Source of the DNA: an uncultured Eubacteriales bacterium
Lineage (GTDB): Bacteria > Bacillota > Clostridia > Oscillospirales > Oscillospiraceae
Direction: 5' to 3'
Assembly: GCA_900545495.1 (NCBI GenBank)
Contig: UQZJ01000001.1
Span: 1 to 64,000 of the forward strand
Length of the DNA stretch: 64,000 nucleotides
Positions within the stretch are counted from its first letter, which is position 1. Every line of letters starts with the position of its first letter. A program made the position numbers and the translations under genes. A model generated the notes under the pieces. That model was not told the origin of the DNA and searched no databases. It was given only the letters and a program-made list of their open reading frames with translations. This document shows, piece by piece, positions 7,612 through 15,973 of this stretch.

Positions 7612-8670
7612 ATGAAATGTGATGAGATCTTCGCCGCGCTGGCGATGCTGGAAAAGGAACGCGGTATTCCCCAGAGCTTTATGATGGGCAAGATCATTCA
7701 GGCGCTGACCACCGCCTATAAGCGGGATCACGAGGGCGTGGAGAACGTCATCGTGGACGTGGACGAGGAGAAGAAGGATCTGAAGATGTTCGTCCAGAAG
7801 GAGATCGTGGAGGAGGTGGAGAACCCCGGCTCCCAGATCTCTCTGGAGGAGGCCAAGCGGCTGTCCGCCAAGAACGAGCTGGGCGGCATCGTCAACATCC
7901 CCGTGGAGAGCGTGGAGTTCGGCCGTATCGCCGCCGGCAACGGCAAGCAGGTCATCATTCAGGGTCTGCGCGAGGCCGAGCACGGCATGATCTACGATGA
8001 GTTCAACAGCAAGCAGCACGAGATCCTCACCGGCACCGTCAGCCGCATCGACCCCCGGACGGGCAACGTGAGCCTGCGCATCGGCACCGGTACCGAGTCC
8101 ACCGAGGCGGTGCTGACCATGAACGAGCAGGTTCCCGGCGAGGAGCTGCGTGAAGGCCAGATGGTCAAGGTGTATCTGGTGGAGGTCCGCCGTTCCACCC
8201 GCGGCCCGCAGGTGCTGATCTCCCGCACCCACCCCGGCCTTGTCAAGCGCCTGTTCGAGCTGGAGGTGCCGGAGATCTATGACGGCACGGTGGAGATCCG
8301 CTCCATCGCCCGTGAGGCGGGCAACCGCACGAAGATGGCCGTCTGGTCCGACGATGAGAACGTGGATCCCATCGGCGCCTGCGTCGGCCCCCGCGGTCAG
8401 CGCGTCAACGCCATCGTGGATGAGCTGCGCGGCGAAAAGATCGACATCATCAAGTACTCCGAGGATCCCGCCGAGTTCATCGCCGCCGCGCTGGCGCCCG
8501 CCGACGTGGTCAGCGTGCAGCTGGCCGCCGAGGGTAAGAGCTGCCGCGTGGTCGTCCCCGACGACCAGCTGAGCCTCGCCATCGGCAAGGAGGGGCAGAA
8601 CGCCCGTCTGGCGGCACGGCTCACCGGCTATAAGATCGATATCAAGCCCGCCAGCTACACCGGCGAGTAA
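7612..8670 (+). CDS. nusA: Transcription termination/antitermination factor NusA
   Basis: A 352-residue NusA of the short Firmicute type, lacking the C-terminal acidic repeats seen in E. coli. It binds RNA polymerase and nascent RNA and affects pausing, termination and antitermination. Its domains are an N-terminal RNAP-binding domain (about 1-125), an S1 domain (about 133-200), and two KH domains with DPIGACVGPRGQRVNAI and LAIGKEGQNARLAARLTG. The start ATG follows AAGGAGAAAC. It lies 35 bases after rimP. Confidence 0.96.
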   Translation: MKCDEIFAALAMLEKERGIPQSFMMGKIIQALTTAYKRDHEGVENVIVDVDEEKKDLKMFVQKEIVEEVENPGSQISLEEAKRLSAKNELGGIVNIPVESVEFGRIAAGNGKQVIIQGLREAEHGMIYDEFNSKQHEILTGTVSRIDPRTGNVSLRIGTGTESTEAVLTMNEQVPGEELREGQMVKVYLVEVRRSTRGPQVLISRTHPGLVKRLFELEVPEIYDGTVEIRSIAREAGNRTKMAVWSDDENVDPIGACVGPRGQRVNAIVDELRGEKIDIIKYSEDPAEFIAAALAPADVVSVQLAAEGKSCRVVVPDDQLSLAIGKEGQNARLAARLTGYKIDIKPASYTGE

Positions 8671-8695
8671 GATCGGATAGAAAGGAGCGGCAGAG

Positions 8696-8968
8696 ATGCA
8701 GAAGCCCCGGAAAATACCCCAGCGGCAGTGTGTCGGCTGCCGCGAGATGAAGGAAAAGAAAGCGCTGCTGCGCATCGTCCGGACGCCGGAGGGCGAGATC
8801 CTGCTGGACAGCACCGGCAAGAAGTCCGGGCGCGGCGCCTATGTATGCTCCGACCCGGCGTGCCTGAAGAAGGCGCGGAAGAGCCGGGCGCTGGAGCGGG
8901 CCTTCGAGACGGCCATCCCGCCGGAGGTCTACGACGCGCTGGAAGCGCAGATGGAGGGCAGCCTATGA
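8696..8968 (+). CDS. ylxR: YlxR family RNA-binding protein (DUF448)
   Basis: A 90-residue basic protein with the YlxR signature: QRQCVGCREMKEKKALLRIV near the start, then GRGAYVCSDPACLKKA. YlxR proteins lie between nusA and infB across Firmicutes and have been linked to RNA binding and regulation of transcription, including of rnpB in Bacillus. It has a GGAG ribosome site, and its stop overlaps the next gene's ATG (ATGA at 8965-8968). Confidence 0.92.
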   Translation: MQKPRKIPQRQCVGCREMKEKKALLRIVRTPEGEILLDSTGKKSGRGAYVCSDPACLKKARKSRALERAFETAIPPEVYDALEAQMEGSL

Positions 8969-9591
8969 CGGAACACATTCTCTCCATGCTGGGTCTCGCC
9001 TTGAAGGCGGGCCGCGTGGAGGTGGGCGAGGAACCGGTAGGCGCCGCCGCCCGCGCCAAGAAAGCCCGCGTCATCTTTGTGGCGCAGGATGCCGCGCCGT
9101 CGTCGGTGCGGCGCGCCCAGTCTTTTGCCCGCACCGGCAGCACGCTTTGCGTGACACTGCCCGCCGGGAAGGATACGCTGGGCAGCAGTCTGGGCCGTAC
9201 CAGCGTGGCCATGTGCGCCGTCACGGATATCGGCTTTGCCGAATCGCTGGTGAAGAAGCTGGCGGCGCTGGACAGCGAGACCTATCAGGACGCCGCCGAT
9301 ACGCTGGCGGTCAAGGCCAAGCGGGCGCGGGAACGGAAAGAGGAACAGCTCCGCCACGAGAAGAACCTGCGGCAGGGCAAGAAGCGCGTCCATGGCGAGG
9401 CCGCGCCGCAGCCGGAGGCAGCAACGCCGACGCCGCCCGCCAGACCGATGGAGAAGCGTCCCTCGCGTCCCAACAGCGTCAAGCGGCGGCAGGAACGTCC
9501 CAAGAGACGGACGGAGCCGCCCGGCCAGCGGTTCGCCGGCTCCCTGCCGGTGAAGAAGGGCAAGGGCAGCCGGAAAAAGACCGGCAAGTAA
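8965..9591 (+). CDS. L7Ae/YlxQ family RNA-binding protein with long basic tail
   Basis: A 208-residue protein. Residues 1-100 match the L7Ae/L30e/Gadd45 fold of YlxQ (MLGLALKAGRVEVGEEPVG, then AKKARVIFVAQDAAPSS), which binds K-turn RNA. Typical YlxQ proteins stop near 100 residues. Here a tail of about 100 residues follows, first a charged helix rich in Arg, Lys and Glu (about 105-145) and then a Pro/Arg/Lys-rich disordered stretch to the end. The ATG overlaps the ylxR stop. The tail may strengthen binding to RNA or ribosomes; this is an inference. Confidence 0.85.
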   Translation: MTEHILSMLGLALKAGRVEVGEEPVGAAARAKKARVIFVAQDAAPSSVRRAQSFARTGSTLCVTLPAGKDTLGSSLGRTSVAMCAVTDIGFAESLVKKLAALDSETYQDAADTLAVKAKRARERKEEQLRHEKNLRQGKKRVHGEAAPQPEAATPTPPARPMEKRPSRPNSVKRRQERPKRRTEPPGQRFAGSLPVKKGKGSRKKTGK

Positions 9592-9660
9592 ACAGCAACA
9601 AACGGAACTTTCGCGGCCCGCCGAGGGGCGGACCGATCACTAAGATGGAGGTGGCTTTAT

Positions 9661-12033
9661 TTGGGTAGTATCGTCAACAAATACAGAGTGCATGAGGTGG
9701 CCAAGGATTTCGGAGTTTCCACCAAGGAGATCACGGAGATCCTGACCAAGTACGCCGAAACACCCAAGAATCATATGCAGGTGCTGGAGGACCGGGAGCT
9801 TAGCCTCATCTTTGAGTATCTGACCCAGCACAATCCGGTCTCCAATATCGCGGTCATCTTCGCCGAGGGCGCCAAGCCCGCGGAGAAGAAGGCGGAGCCT
9901 GCCCAGAACGGGCAGCACACTAAGCCCGCCGCACCCCAGCAGGACGGCAGCAAGCCCGCCCAGAGCGCCGCGCCCGCCGGTAAGGCCCCCGAAAAGGCCG
10001 CCGAGCCTGTGGTGAAGCAGCCCATGTCCCGCGTACCCCAGAAGCAGGTGGTGGATACCCGCAAGGCCACCAACGTGAATCTGGACAAGTACGATGAGAA
10101 GCTGCAGGACATGGCGGACGCCCGCAGCCGCGGCGGCAAGCGGGATCAGCAGGCGCCTCAGGGCAAGGAGAAATTCCGCAATAACCGGCAGCGCCGCGAC
10201 AACAATTTTGCCAGCAACAAACGCAAGCAGGAGGAGGCCGACCGTCTCCGCAAGCTGCGTCTGGAGGTCATCAAGAAGACTCCCGTCACCGTGCAGATCC
10301 CCGATGAGATCTCCGTGGGCGAGCTGGCCAGCCGCATGAAGAAGACCGGCGCAGAGGTGGTCAAGTGCCTGATGAAGAACGGTGTCATGGCCTCCCTGAG
10401 CCAGATGATCGACTTCGACACCGCCGCCATCATCGCCGAGGAGCTGGGCTGCAAGGTGGAGAAGGAGGTCGTCGTCACCATCGAGGAGCGCCTGATCGAC
10501 GACCATCAGGACAAGGACGAGGATCTGGTTCCCCGCGCCCCTGTGGTGGTGGTCATGGGCCACGTCGACCACGGTAAGACCAGCCTGCTGGACTATATCC
10601 GCAACGCCCATGTGGCCTCCGGCGAGGCCGGCGGCATCACCCAGCACATCGGCGCCTATCAGGTGCAGATCAACGGCAAGCCCATCACGTTTTTGGATAC
10701 CCCCGGCCACGAGGCCTTTACCTCCATGCGCGCCCGCGGCGCCATGGTCACGGATATCGCCATTCTGGTGGTGGCCGCCGACGACGGCATCATGCCCCAG
10801 ACCATCGAGTCCATCAACCACGCCAAGGCCGCAGGGATCCCCATCATCGTGGCCATCAACAAGATGGATAAGCCCGAGGCCAACCCCGAGCGCATCAAGC
10901 AGCAGCTCACCGAGCACGGTCTGGTGTGCGAGGAGTGGGGCGGCGACACCATCGTGTGTCCCATCTCCGCCAAGACCGGCATGGGCGTGGACAACCTGCT
11001 GGAGATGCTGACCCTCACCGCCGAGGTGGGCGAGCTGAAGGCCAATCCCAACCGCGCCGCGCAGGGTACGGTCATCGAGGCCCGTCTGGACAAGGGCCGC
11101 GGCCCCGTGGCCACGCTGCTGGTGCAGAACGGCACCCTCCATCAGGGCGACATCATCATCGCCGGTACCTCCGTGGGCCGCGTCCGCGCCATGCTCAGCG
11201 ACAAGGGCCAGCGCATCACCGATGCCGGCCCCAGCGTCCCCGTGGAGATCACCGGTCTGAGCGAGGCTCCCTCCGCCGGCGCTACGTTCAACGCCGTGGC
11301 CGACGAGAAGCTAGCCCGTGAACTGGTGGAGCAGCGCAAGGCCGAGGAGAAGGCCAAGGCCAACGCGCCTGTCACCAAGGTCTCTCTGGAGGATCTGTTC
11401 AGCCAGATCCAGGCCGGTGAGATGAAGAACCTGAACCTGATCGTCAAGGCCGACGTGCAGGGCAGCGTGGAAGCGGTGAAGTCCTCTCTGGAGAAGCTGA
11501 GCAACGAGGAGGTCCGCGTCCGCGTGATCCACGGCGGCGTCGGCGCCATCAACGAATCCGACGTGATGCTGGCCTCCACCTCACAGGCCATCATCGTGGG
11601 CTTCAACGTCCGTCCCGACGCCGCTGCCCGCGACAGCGCCGCCCGCGCCAATGTGGATATGCGGATGTACCGCGTGATCTACGACGCCATCAACGAGATC
11701 GAGGCCGCCATGAAGGGTATGCTGGCGCCCAAGTTCCGGGAGGTCCTGCTTGGTCACGCCGAGGTGCGTCAGACCTACAAGGTGTCCGGCGTAGGTACGG
11801 TGGCCGGCTGCTACGTGCAGGACGGCAAGCTGCAGCGCAAGGACTGCCAGGTACGTCTCGTCCGCGACGGCATCGTCATTCACGAGGGCGTGCTGGCCTC
11901 CCTCCAGCGTTTCAAGGACTCCGTCAAGGAGGTGGCCGCCGGCTATGAGTGCGGCCTGAGCATCGAGAAGTTCAACGACATCAAGGAAGGCGACATCGTG
12001 GAAGCCTTCACCATGGAGCAGATCGAAGTCTGA
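9661..12033 (+). CDS. infB: Translation initiation factor IF-2
   Basis: A 790-residue IF-2, the GTPase that brings initiator tRNA to the ribosome. An IF2-N domain ([16 protein letters not shown]) is followed by an Ala/Pro/Lys-rich linker, a second IF2-N domain near residue 200, and the G domain with G1 GHVDHGKT (about residue 300), G3 DTPGHE, G4 NKMD and G5 SAK. Domains II to IV complete the C-terminus. The start is a TTG at 9661, with GGAGGTGG (9647-9654) at proper distance; a nearby ATG is out of frame. Confidence 0.95.
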   Translation: MGSIVNKYRVHEVAKDFGVSTKEITEILTKYAETPKNHMQVLEDRELSLIFEYLTQHNPVSNIAVIFAEGAKPAEKKAEPAQNGQHTKPAAPQQDGSKPAQSAAPAGKAPEKAAEPVVKQPMSRVPQKQVVDTRKATNVNLDKYDEKLQDMADARSRGGKRDQQAPQGKEKFRNNRQRRDNNFASNKRKQEEADRLRKLRLEVIKKTPVTVQIPDEISVGELASRMKKTGAEVVKCLMKNGVMASLSQMIDFDTAAIIAEELGCKVEKEVVVTIEERLIDDHQDKDEDLVPRAPVVVVMGHVDHGKTSLLDYIRNAHVASGEAGGITQHIGAYQVQINGKPITFLDTPGHEAFTSMRARGAMVTDIAILVVAADDGIMPQTIESINHAKAAGIPIIVAINKMDKPEANPERIKQQLTEHGLVCEEWGGDTIVCPISAKTGMGVDNLLEMLTLTAEVGELKANPNRAAQGTVIEARLDKGRGPVATLLVQNGTLHQGDIIIAGTSVGRVRAMLSDKGQRITDAGPSVPVEITGLSEAPSAGATFNAVADEKLARELVEQRKAEEKAKANAPVTKVSLEDLFSQIQAGEMKNLNLIVKADVQGSVEAVKSSLEKLSNEEVRVRVIHGGVGAINESDVMLASTSQAIIVGFNVRPDAAARDSAARANVDMRMYRVIYDAINEIEAAMKGMLAPKFREVLLGHAEVRQTYKVSGVGTVAGCYVQDGKLQRKDCQVRLVRDGIVIHEGVLASLQRFKDSVKEVAAGYECGLSIEKFNDIKEGDIVEAFTMEQIEV

Positions 12034-12038
12034 TACCT

Positions 12039-12072
12039 GCGGTGCGGGCGAAACGCCCGCCCCGCTTTTCTT
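12039..12072 (+). terminator. Intrinsic terminator or attenuator between infB and rbfA
   Basis: Arms GCGGTGCGGGCG (12039-12050) and CGCCCGCCCCGC (12054-12065) with an AAA loop are followed by TTTTCTT. It sits inside the otherwise continuous operon, so it may reduce transcription of rbfA-DHH-truB-ribF relative to infB. Confidence 0.65.
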
Positions 12073-12093
12073 ATACGAAAGGAGCGATGAACT

Positions 12094-12480
12094 ATGGCAT
12101 CCAACCGAATCGGCCGCATCAACGAGGAGATCCGCAAGGAGCTCAGCGCCCTGCTGCGGACGGTGAAGGACCCCCGCGTATCCGAGGGGATGCTCACCAT
12201 CACCCGCGTGGACACCACCAATGACCTGCGGTACGCCCGGGTCTATATCAGCGCCCTGAACTGTCAGGATGAGAAGGGCCTGATGAAGGGGCTGAAGTCC
12301 GCCGCCGGCTACCTGCGCCATCAGCTGGGGCAGGCCATCGACCTGCGGTACACGCCGGAGCTGCAATTTATCATGGACGATTCCATCGCCCACGGTGCCC
12401 ACATTCTGGATCTTCTCAACCATGTGAAGCCCGCCAATCCCGCCAACGCGGACATCGTGCTGCCGGAGGATCAGGAATGA
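12094..12480 (+). CDS. rbfA: Ribosome-binding factor A
   Basis: A 128-residue KH-fold protein that matures the 30S subunit and is needed for growth at low temperature in bacteria studied. It begins ASNRIGRINEEIRKELS and contains DLRYTPELQFIMDDSI, both characteristic of RbfA. The ribosome site is GAAAGGAGC. Its stop overlaps the ATG of the DHH gene. Confidence 0.94.
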   Translation: MASNRIGRINEEIRKELSALLRTVKDPRVSEGMLTITRVDTTNDLRYARVYISALNCQDEKGLMKGLKSAAGYLRHQLGQAIDLRYTPELQFIMDDSIAHGAHILDLLNHVKPANPANADIVLPEDQE

Positions 12481-13433
12481 GCGGCAGCAGACTGGGCATA
12501 CAGGAGACGGCGGCGTACCTGCGCACGCTGGACGATGTGCTGCTGCTGACCCATGTGCGGCCCGACGGCGACACCATCGGCTCGGCCGCCGCGCTGTGTC
12601 AGGCCCTGCGGGACATAGGAAAGACCGCCTACCTGCTGTACAACCCGGAGATCACCGACACCTACGCGCCCTACGCTGCGCCCTACTGGGCGCCGGAGGA
12701 CTTTACGCCGGCGCATATCATCTCCGTCGATATCGCGGCGCTGAATCTGCTGCCGGACAACGCGGCGGTCTACGCCCCGCGCATCGAGCTGGCCATCGAC
12801 CACCACGGCTCCCACGGGTTCTTTGCGCCCAACGTCTGTCTGGACGCAGACGCCGCCGCCTGCGGCGAGATCGTCTGCGGCATCATCCGCGGTCTGACGG
12901 CGGTGACGCCGGAGATCGCCATGCTGCTGTATGTGGCCATCGCCACCGATACCGGCTGCTTTGTCTACACCAACACCACCGCCCACACCCACCGCATCGC
13001 GGCGGAGCTGCTGGAGACGGGCATTGACGTGGGGCCGGTAAATAAGGCCCTGTTCCGCACGAAAAGTCGGACACGCCTTGCCATGGAGGCCCGGATGGTG
13101 GCAGATATGACCCTCTATGACCACGATCGGGTGGTGGTGATGACCATTCCCCTGTCCCTGCGGCAGGAGATGCACGCCACCGAGGCGGATATCGAGGAGC
13201 TCAGCTCCCTTGCCGCGCTGGTAGAGGGCAGCGACTGCGGCGTGACGCTGCGGGAGCTGCGGCCCGGCGTCATCAAGATATCCCTGCGCACCGGCCCCCG
13301 CGTAGACGCCAGCGCCGTGTGCCAGCGGCTGGGCGGCGGCGGACACAGAGCCGCCGCAGGCGCCACGGTGGACGGCACCATGGACGAGGTGCGGCAGGCC
13401 GTGCTGCAAGCCTATCAGGCGGTCGTCGGATAA
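12477..13433 (+). CDS. DHH/DHHA1 phosphoesterase, NrnA-like
   Basis: A 318-residue DHH-family phosphoesterase. Motifs are HVRPDGDTIGSA (motif I, about residue 26), the VDIAALN region, AIDHHGSH (the DHH motif, about residue 107), TDTGCF, and the DHHA1 signature GGGGHRAAAG near the C-terminus. These bind two Mn2+ ions. NrnA relatives degrade short RNA oligonucleotides or pAp; some hydrolyse pApA or c-di-AMP. Gene order after rbfA is the common one in Clostridia. Start and rbfA stop overlap by four bases. Confidence 0.9.
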   Translation: MSGSRLGIQETAAYLRTLDDVLLLTHVRPDGDTIGSAAALCQALRDIGKTAYLLYNPEITDTYAPYAAPYWAPEDFTPAHIISVDIAALNLLPDNAAVYAPRIELAIDHHGSHGFFAPNVCLDADAAACGEIVCGIIRGLTAVTPEIAMLLYVAIATDTGCFVYTNTTAHTHRIAAELLETGIDVGPVNKALFRTKSRTRLAMEARMVADMTLYDHDRVVVMTIPLSLRQEMHATEADIEELSSLAALVEGSDCGVTLRELRPGVIKISLRTGPRVDASAVCQRLGGGGHRAAAGATVDGTMDEVRQAVLQAYQAVVG

Positions 13434-13452
13434 GGCGCAAAAAGGAGCAACT

Positions 13453-14316
13453 ATGGCAAACGGTATCATCATCATCGACAAGCCCGCCGGATGGACCAGC
13501 ATGGACGTGTGCGGCAAGCTGCGGGGCATCCTGAAAACAAAAAAGGTGGGTCACGCCGGGACGCTGGACCCCATGGCCACCGGCGTGCTGCCGGTATTCG
13601 TGGGGCAGGCCACCCGCGCCGTGTCCTTTGCCGAGTCCGGCAGCAAGGAGTATGTAGCTGGGCTGCATCTGGGCTGCGTCACCAACACGCAGGACACCTC
13701 CGGTGAGGTGCTGGATCAGCACCCCGTCTCCGTGACCCGGCAGGCGCTGGAGGCGCTGCTGCCCCGGTTCACCGGGGAGCTGATGCAGGTACCGCCCATG
13801 TACTCCGCCATCAAGATCAATGGGCAGAAGCTATACGAGCTGGCGCGGCAGGGCAAGGAGGTGGCGCGTCCCCCCCGCCCCGTGACCATCTACGAGCTGG
13901 AGGTGCTGGGGCAGGATGAGAGCGGCGACTGGCTGCTGCGGGTCCTCTGCTCCAAGGGTACCTACGTCCGGACGCTGTGCCACGACATCGGGCAGGCGCT
14001 GGGCTGCGGCGGGTGCATGAGCGCCCTGCGGCGCACCATGGCCGCCGGCTTTACGCTGGCGGACTGCCACACACTGGAGGAGGTGCAAAGCGGCGGCGAG
14101 GCGCTGCTTTCGCCCACGGACTCCCTGTTCCGGCAGTATCCCGCCTACACCATCCCCTCCGCCGAGGAGGAGCGGCGCTGCCGCTGCGGCAATCCCCTGA
14201 CAGCGGCGGTGCCGGACGGTCTGTACCGCATATACGGCGGGGACGGTGCCTTTTTGTGCCTGAGCCGGGCGGAAGGCGGCGTCCTGACTTCCCAGAAAAA
14301 CTTTTTCGGAGCGTGA
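13453..14316 (+). CDS. truB: tRNA pseudouridine(55) synthase TruB
   Basis: A 287-residue TruB, which makes pseudouridine 55 in the tRNA T-loop. The catalytic aspartate is in GHAGTLDPMATGVLP (about residue 39), preceded by KPAGWTSMDV. YSAIKINGQKLYELAR and CSKGTYVRTLCHDIG are further conserved blocks. The ribosome site is AAAGGAGC. Its stop overlaps the region of the ribF start. Confidence 0.95.
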   Translation: MANGIIIIDKPAGWTSMDVCGKLRGILKTKKVGHAGTLDPMATGVLPVFVGQATRAVSFAESGSKEYVAGLHLGCVTNTQDTSGEVLDQHPVSVTRQALEALLPRFTGELMQVPPMYSAIKINGQKLYELARQGKEVARPPRPVTIYELEVLGQDESGDWLLRVLCSKGTYVRTLCHDIGQALGCGGCMSALRRTMAAGFTLADCHTLEEVQSGGEALLSPTDSLFRQYPAYTIPSAEEERRCRCGNPLTAAVPDGLYRIYGGDGAFLCLSRAEGGVLTSQKNFFGA

Positions 14317-14321
14317 ACACT

Positions 14322-15221
14322 TTGGAACGAACTGTAATAGCCCTCGGCTTTTTTGACGGCGTACACCGGGGCCACGGCGCCCTGCTGCAAAAAACGGCGG
14401 AGCGCGCCTGTGCGCTGGGCGCGGAGCCTGCCGTCTTTACCTTTGACCGCCCGCCCAAGGAGGTGGTCACCGGCCAGCCGGTGTACCTCATCAACTCCCC
14501 GGAGGACCGGCAGGCGTTGATCCGCCGCCTCTACGGCATCGACCGGATCATACTGGCCCCCTTCGACCACGAGATGATGACCATGTCGTGGGAGGATTTT
14601 GTCACAGAGCTGCTGGTCAAGCGCTATGGCGCGGTGCATCTGGTGGCGGGTCACGACCACCGCTTCGGCCATAAAAACGCCGGAAATGCCCAACTCCTGC
14701 AGGAGAAATGCGTCCAGCTGGGGCTGGGCTGCGACATCATCCCCGAGGTGGTGCATGACGGCATCACCGTCAGCTCCACCTACATCCGCACGCTGATCGA
14801 GGCGGGCGACGTGGAGCGGGCGGCGGAGTTTCTGGGACACCGCCACTGTCTCAGCCGCACGGTGGAGCACGGTCAGCGCATCGGCCGCACCATCGGCATC
14901 CCCACGGTGAATCTGACCATGCCGCCCCGTGTGCTGGTGCCGGCCCACGGCGTGTATATCACCCGCGTGTACCTGCCGGATGGGCGGAGCTTCGCGGGCG
15001 TCACCAACGTAGGCACCCGTCCCACGGTATCCGACAGCGACGCCGTGTCCGTGGAGACCTTCCTGCTGGACTTCGACGGCGATCTGTACGGGCAGACCAT
15101 ACGGCTGGACTTCTGCCGCCGTCTGCGGGGCGAGCAGAAATTCGACTCGCTGGAGGCGCTGCGGCAGGGCATCCAGCGGAACATCGCCCAGACACGGGCG
15201 TATTTCCGGGGCGAGGCGTAA
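14322..15221 (+). CDS. ribF: Bifunctional riboflavin kinase/FAD synthetase
   Basis: About 299 residues. The N-terminal FMN adenylyltransferase half has GFFDGVHRGH and the segment AGHDHRFGHKNAGN. The C-terminal riboflavin kinase half has GRTIGIPTVNL. It converts riboflavin to FMN and FAD. The start is uncertain: a TTG at 14322 has GGAG 10 bases upstream, while an in-frame GTG at 14313 has the same site only one base away. Either way the protein begins almost at the nucleotide-binding motif, shorter than Bacillus RibF. It closes the operon. Confidence 0.9.
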   Translation: MERTVIALGFFDGVHRGHGALLQKTAERACALGAEPAVFTFDRPPKEVVTGQPVYLINSPEDRQALIRRLYGIDRIILAPFDHEMMTMSWEDFVTELLVKRYGAVHLVAGHDHRFGHKNAGNAQLLQEKCVQLGLGCDIIPEVVHDGITVSSTYIRTLIEAGDVERAAEFLGHRHCLSRTVEHGQRIGRTIGIPTVNLTMPPRVLVPAHGVYITRVYLPDGRSFAGVTNVGTRPTVSDSDAVSVETFLLDFDGDLYGQTIRLDFCRRLRGEQKFDSLEALRQGIQRNIAQTRAYFRGEA

Positions 15222-15228
15222 AAAAACA

Positions 15229-15267
15229 CAAAACAGGTCTGCGGCGATGCCGCAGACCTGTTTTTTC
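15229..15267. terminator. Bidirectional terminator after ribF
   Basis: A 15-bp stem (arm AAACAGGTCTGCGGC at 15231-15245) with a 3-nt loop has a T-run on both strands. It ends the ribF transcript and the convergent small-gene transcript from 15292. Confidence 0.88.
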
Positions 15268-15291
15268 GCTGCCGGGCATCTCCGGCGGCGC

Positions 15292-15513
15292 TTACGGGAG
15301 GTCGTCCAGCTCCTGCTTACCCAGCCGCATCTCCCGCCACTGGCGGGGCAATCCCGGCCCGATCAGCGGGAACAGGTTGGGCGTGTCGCAGGTGGGCTGG
15401 ATGTTATAGGTGCCGTACATATTCACCATGTCAAAACAGCTCTCCGGCACGCCCCGGAACTGGTGGACATCCGGTGTGGCATCGTAGGGAAAGCCGCTGC
15501 TTCTTTTGGGCAT
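15292..15513 (-). CDS. Small protein of unknown function
   Basis: A 73-residue protein I do not recognise. It is Pro-rich, has two Cys, and lacks signal or membrane segments. Notable stretches are FPYDATPDVHQFRGVPE and PLIGPGLPRQWREMRLG. A strong ribosome site GGAGGTGA lies 6 bases before the ATG at 15513, but this site forms the 3' arm of the hairpin at 15520-15550. It is the second gene of a probable two-gene unit with 15583-15777. Confidence 0.7.
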   Translation of the reverse strand: MPKRSSGFPYDATPDVHQFRGVPESCFDMVNMYGTYNIQPTCDTPNLFPLIGPGLPRQWREMRLGKQELDDLP

Positions 15514-15519
15514 GAAAAA

Positions 15520-15550
15520 TCACCTCCGGCCTTAGTATGGCCGGAGGTGA
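15520..15550 (-). terminator. Intergenic hairpin: terminator or ribosome-site-sequestering switch
   Basis: A perfect 12-bp stem, TCACCTCCGGCC (15520-15531) with GGCCGGAGGTGA (15539-15550), has a 7-nt loop. On the minus strand it is followed by TTTTTC and then the next ATG. The 3' arm contains the GGAGGTGA ribosome site of the downstream gene, so the fold would both favour termination and hide that site. Confidence 0.7.
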
Positions 15551-15582
15551 CGTGTTTCTTTCCTATTTGAAGTATGCGGCGC

Positions 15583-15777
15583 TCAGCGGTAGACCTCGGC
15601 GTCGAAGTCCCGCACGACCTCGTCCCGCTTCTCGTCCCGGACGAAGACCAGATTCGTCTCGTCAAACGCCAGACGCATGGCGAAGTCCTTGGCCTCGTCA
15701 ATATCGTTTGTCTCGAAAAAATCCCGGTAGGCCGACTCCGGCTCGTGGCTCTTGCGCCAGACAACGTGAAAACGCAT
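15583..15777 (-). CDS. Small charged protein of unknown function
   Basis: A 64-residue protein I do not recognise, strongly charged with many Asp, Glu and Arg, and no membrane segment. It begins MRFHVVWRKSHEPES and continues with an acidic helix-like part (ETNDIDEAKDFAMRLAF), suggesting one small alpha/beta domain. The ribosome site AGGAGGAG precedes the ATG at 15777. A promoter lies just upstream. Confidence 0.72.
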   Translation of the reverse strand: MRFHVVWRKSHEPESAYRDFFETNDIDEAKDFAMRLAFDETNLVFVRDEKRDEVVRDFDAEVYR

Positions 15778-15813
15778 GGATGCTCCTCCTGTAAAAATAG
15801 GGGTGTATTTTTT

Positions 15814-15842
15814 AGTATACCCCGCCGCCTGTCAAATTGCAA
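15814..15842 (-). promoter_or_regulatory. Promoter of the small-gene pair (TTGCAA-17-TATACT)
   Basis: On the minus strand, TTGCAA (15837-15842) and TATACT (15814-15819) are 17 bp apart, placing the transcript start near 15807, about 30 bases before the first ATG. Confidence 0.6.
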
Positions 15843-15934
15843 CGGTAGGTTTCGCCAAAAAAGCACAGGCAAGTTCGGCTATTTTTCCCTGTGAAAAAGC
15901 GGTTTTTTTCCTTTCCCGGAGCCGCCGGATGTTG

Positions 15935-15940
15935 TATAAT
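15935..15940 (+). promoter_or_regulatory. Probable -10 of the DUF1846 gene
   Basis: A perfect TATAAT lies 34 bases before the start codon. The -35 at 17-bp spacing (TTTCCC, 15912-15917) is poor, so the promoter may be weak or activator-dependent. Confidence 0.45.
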
Positions 15941-15973
15941 GGAGCAAGTTTGTAAAGAATGGGGGATACGGAG

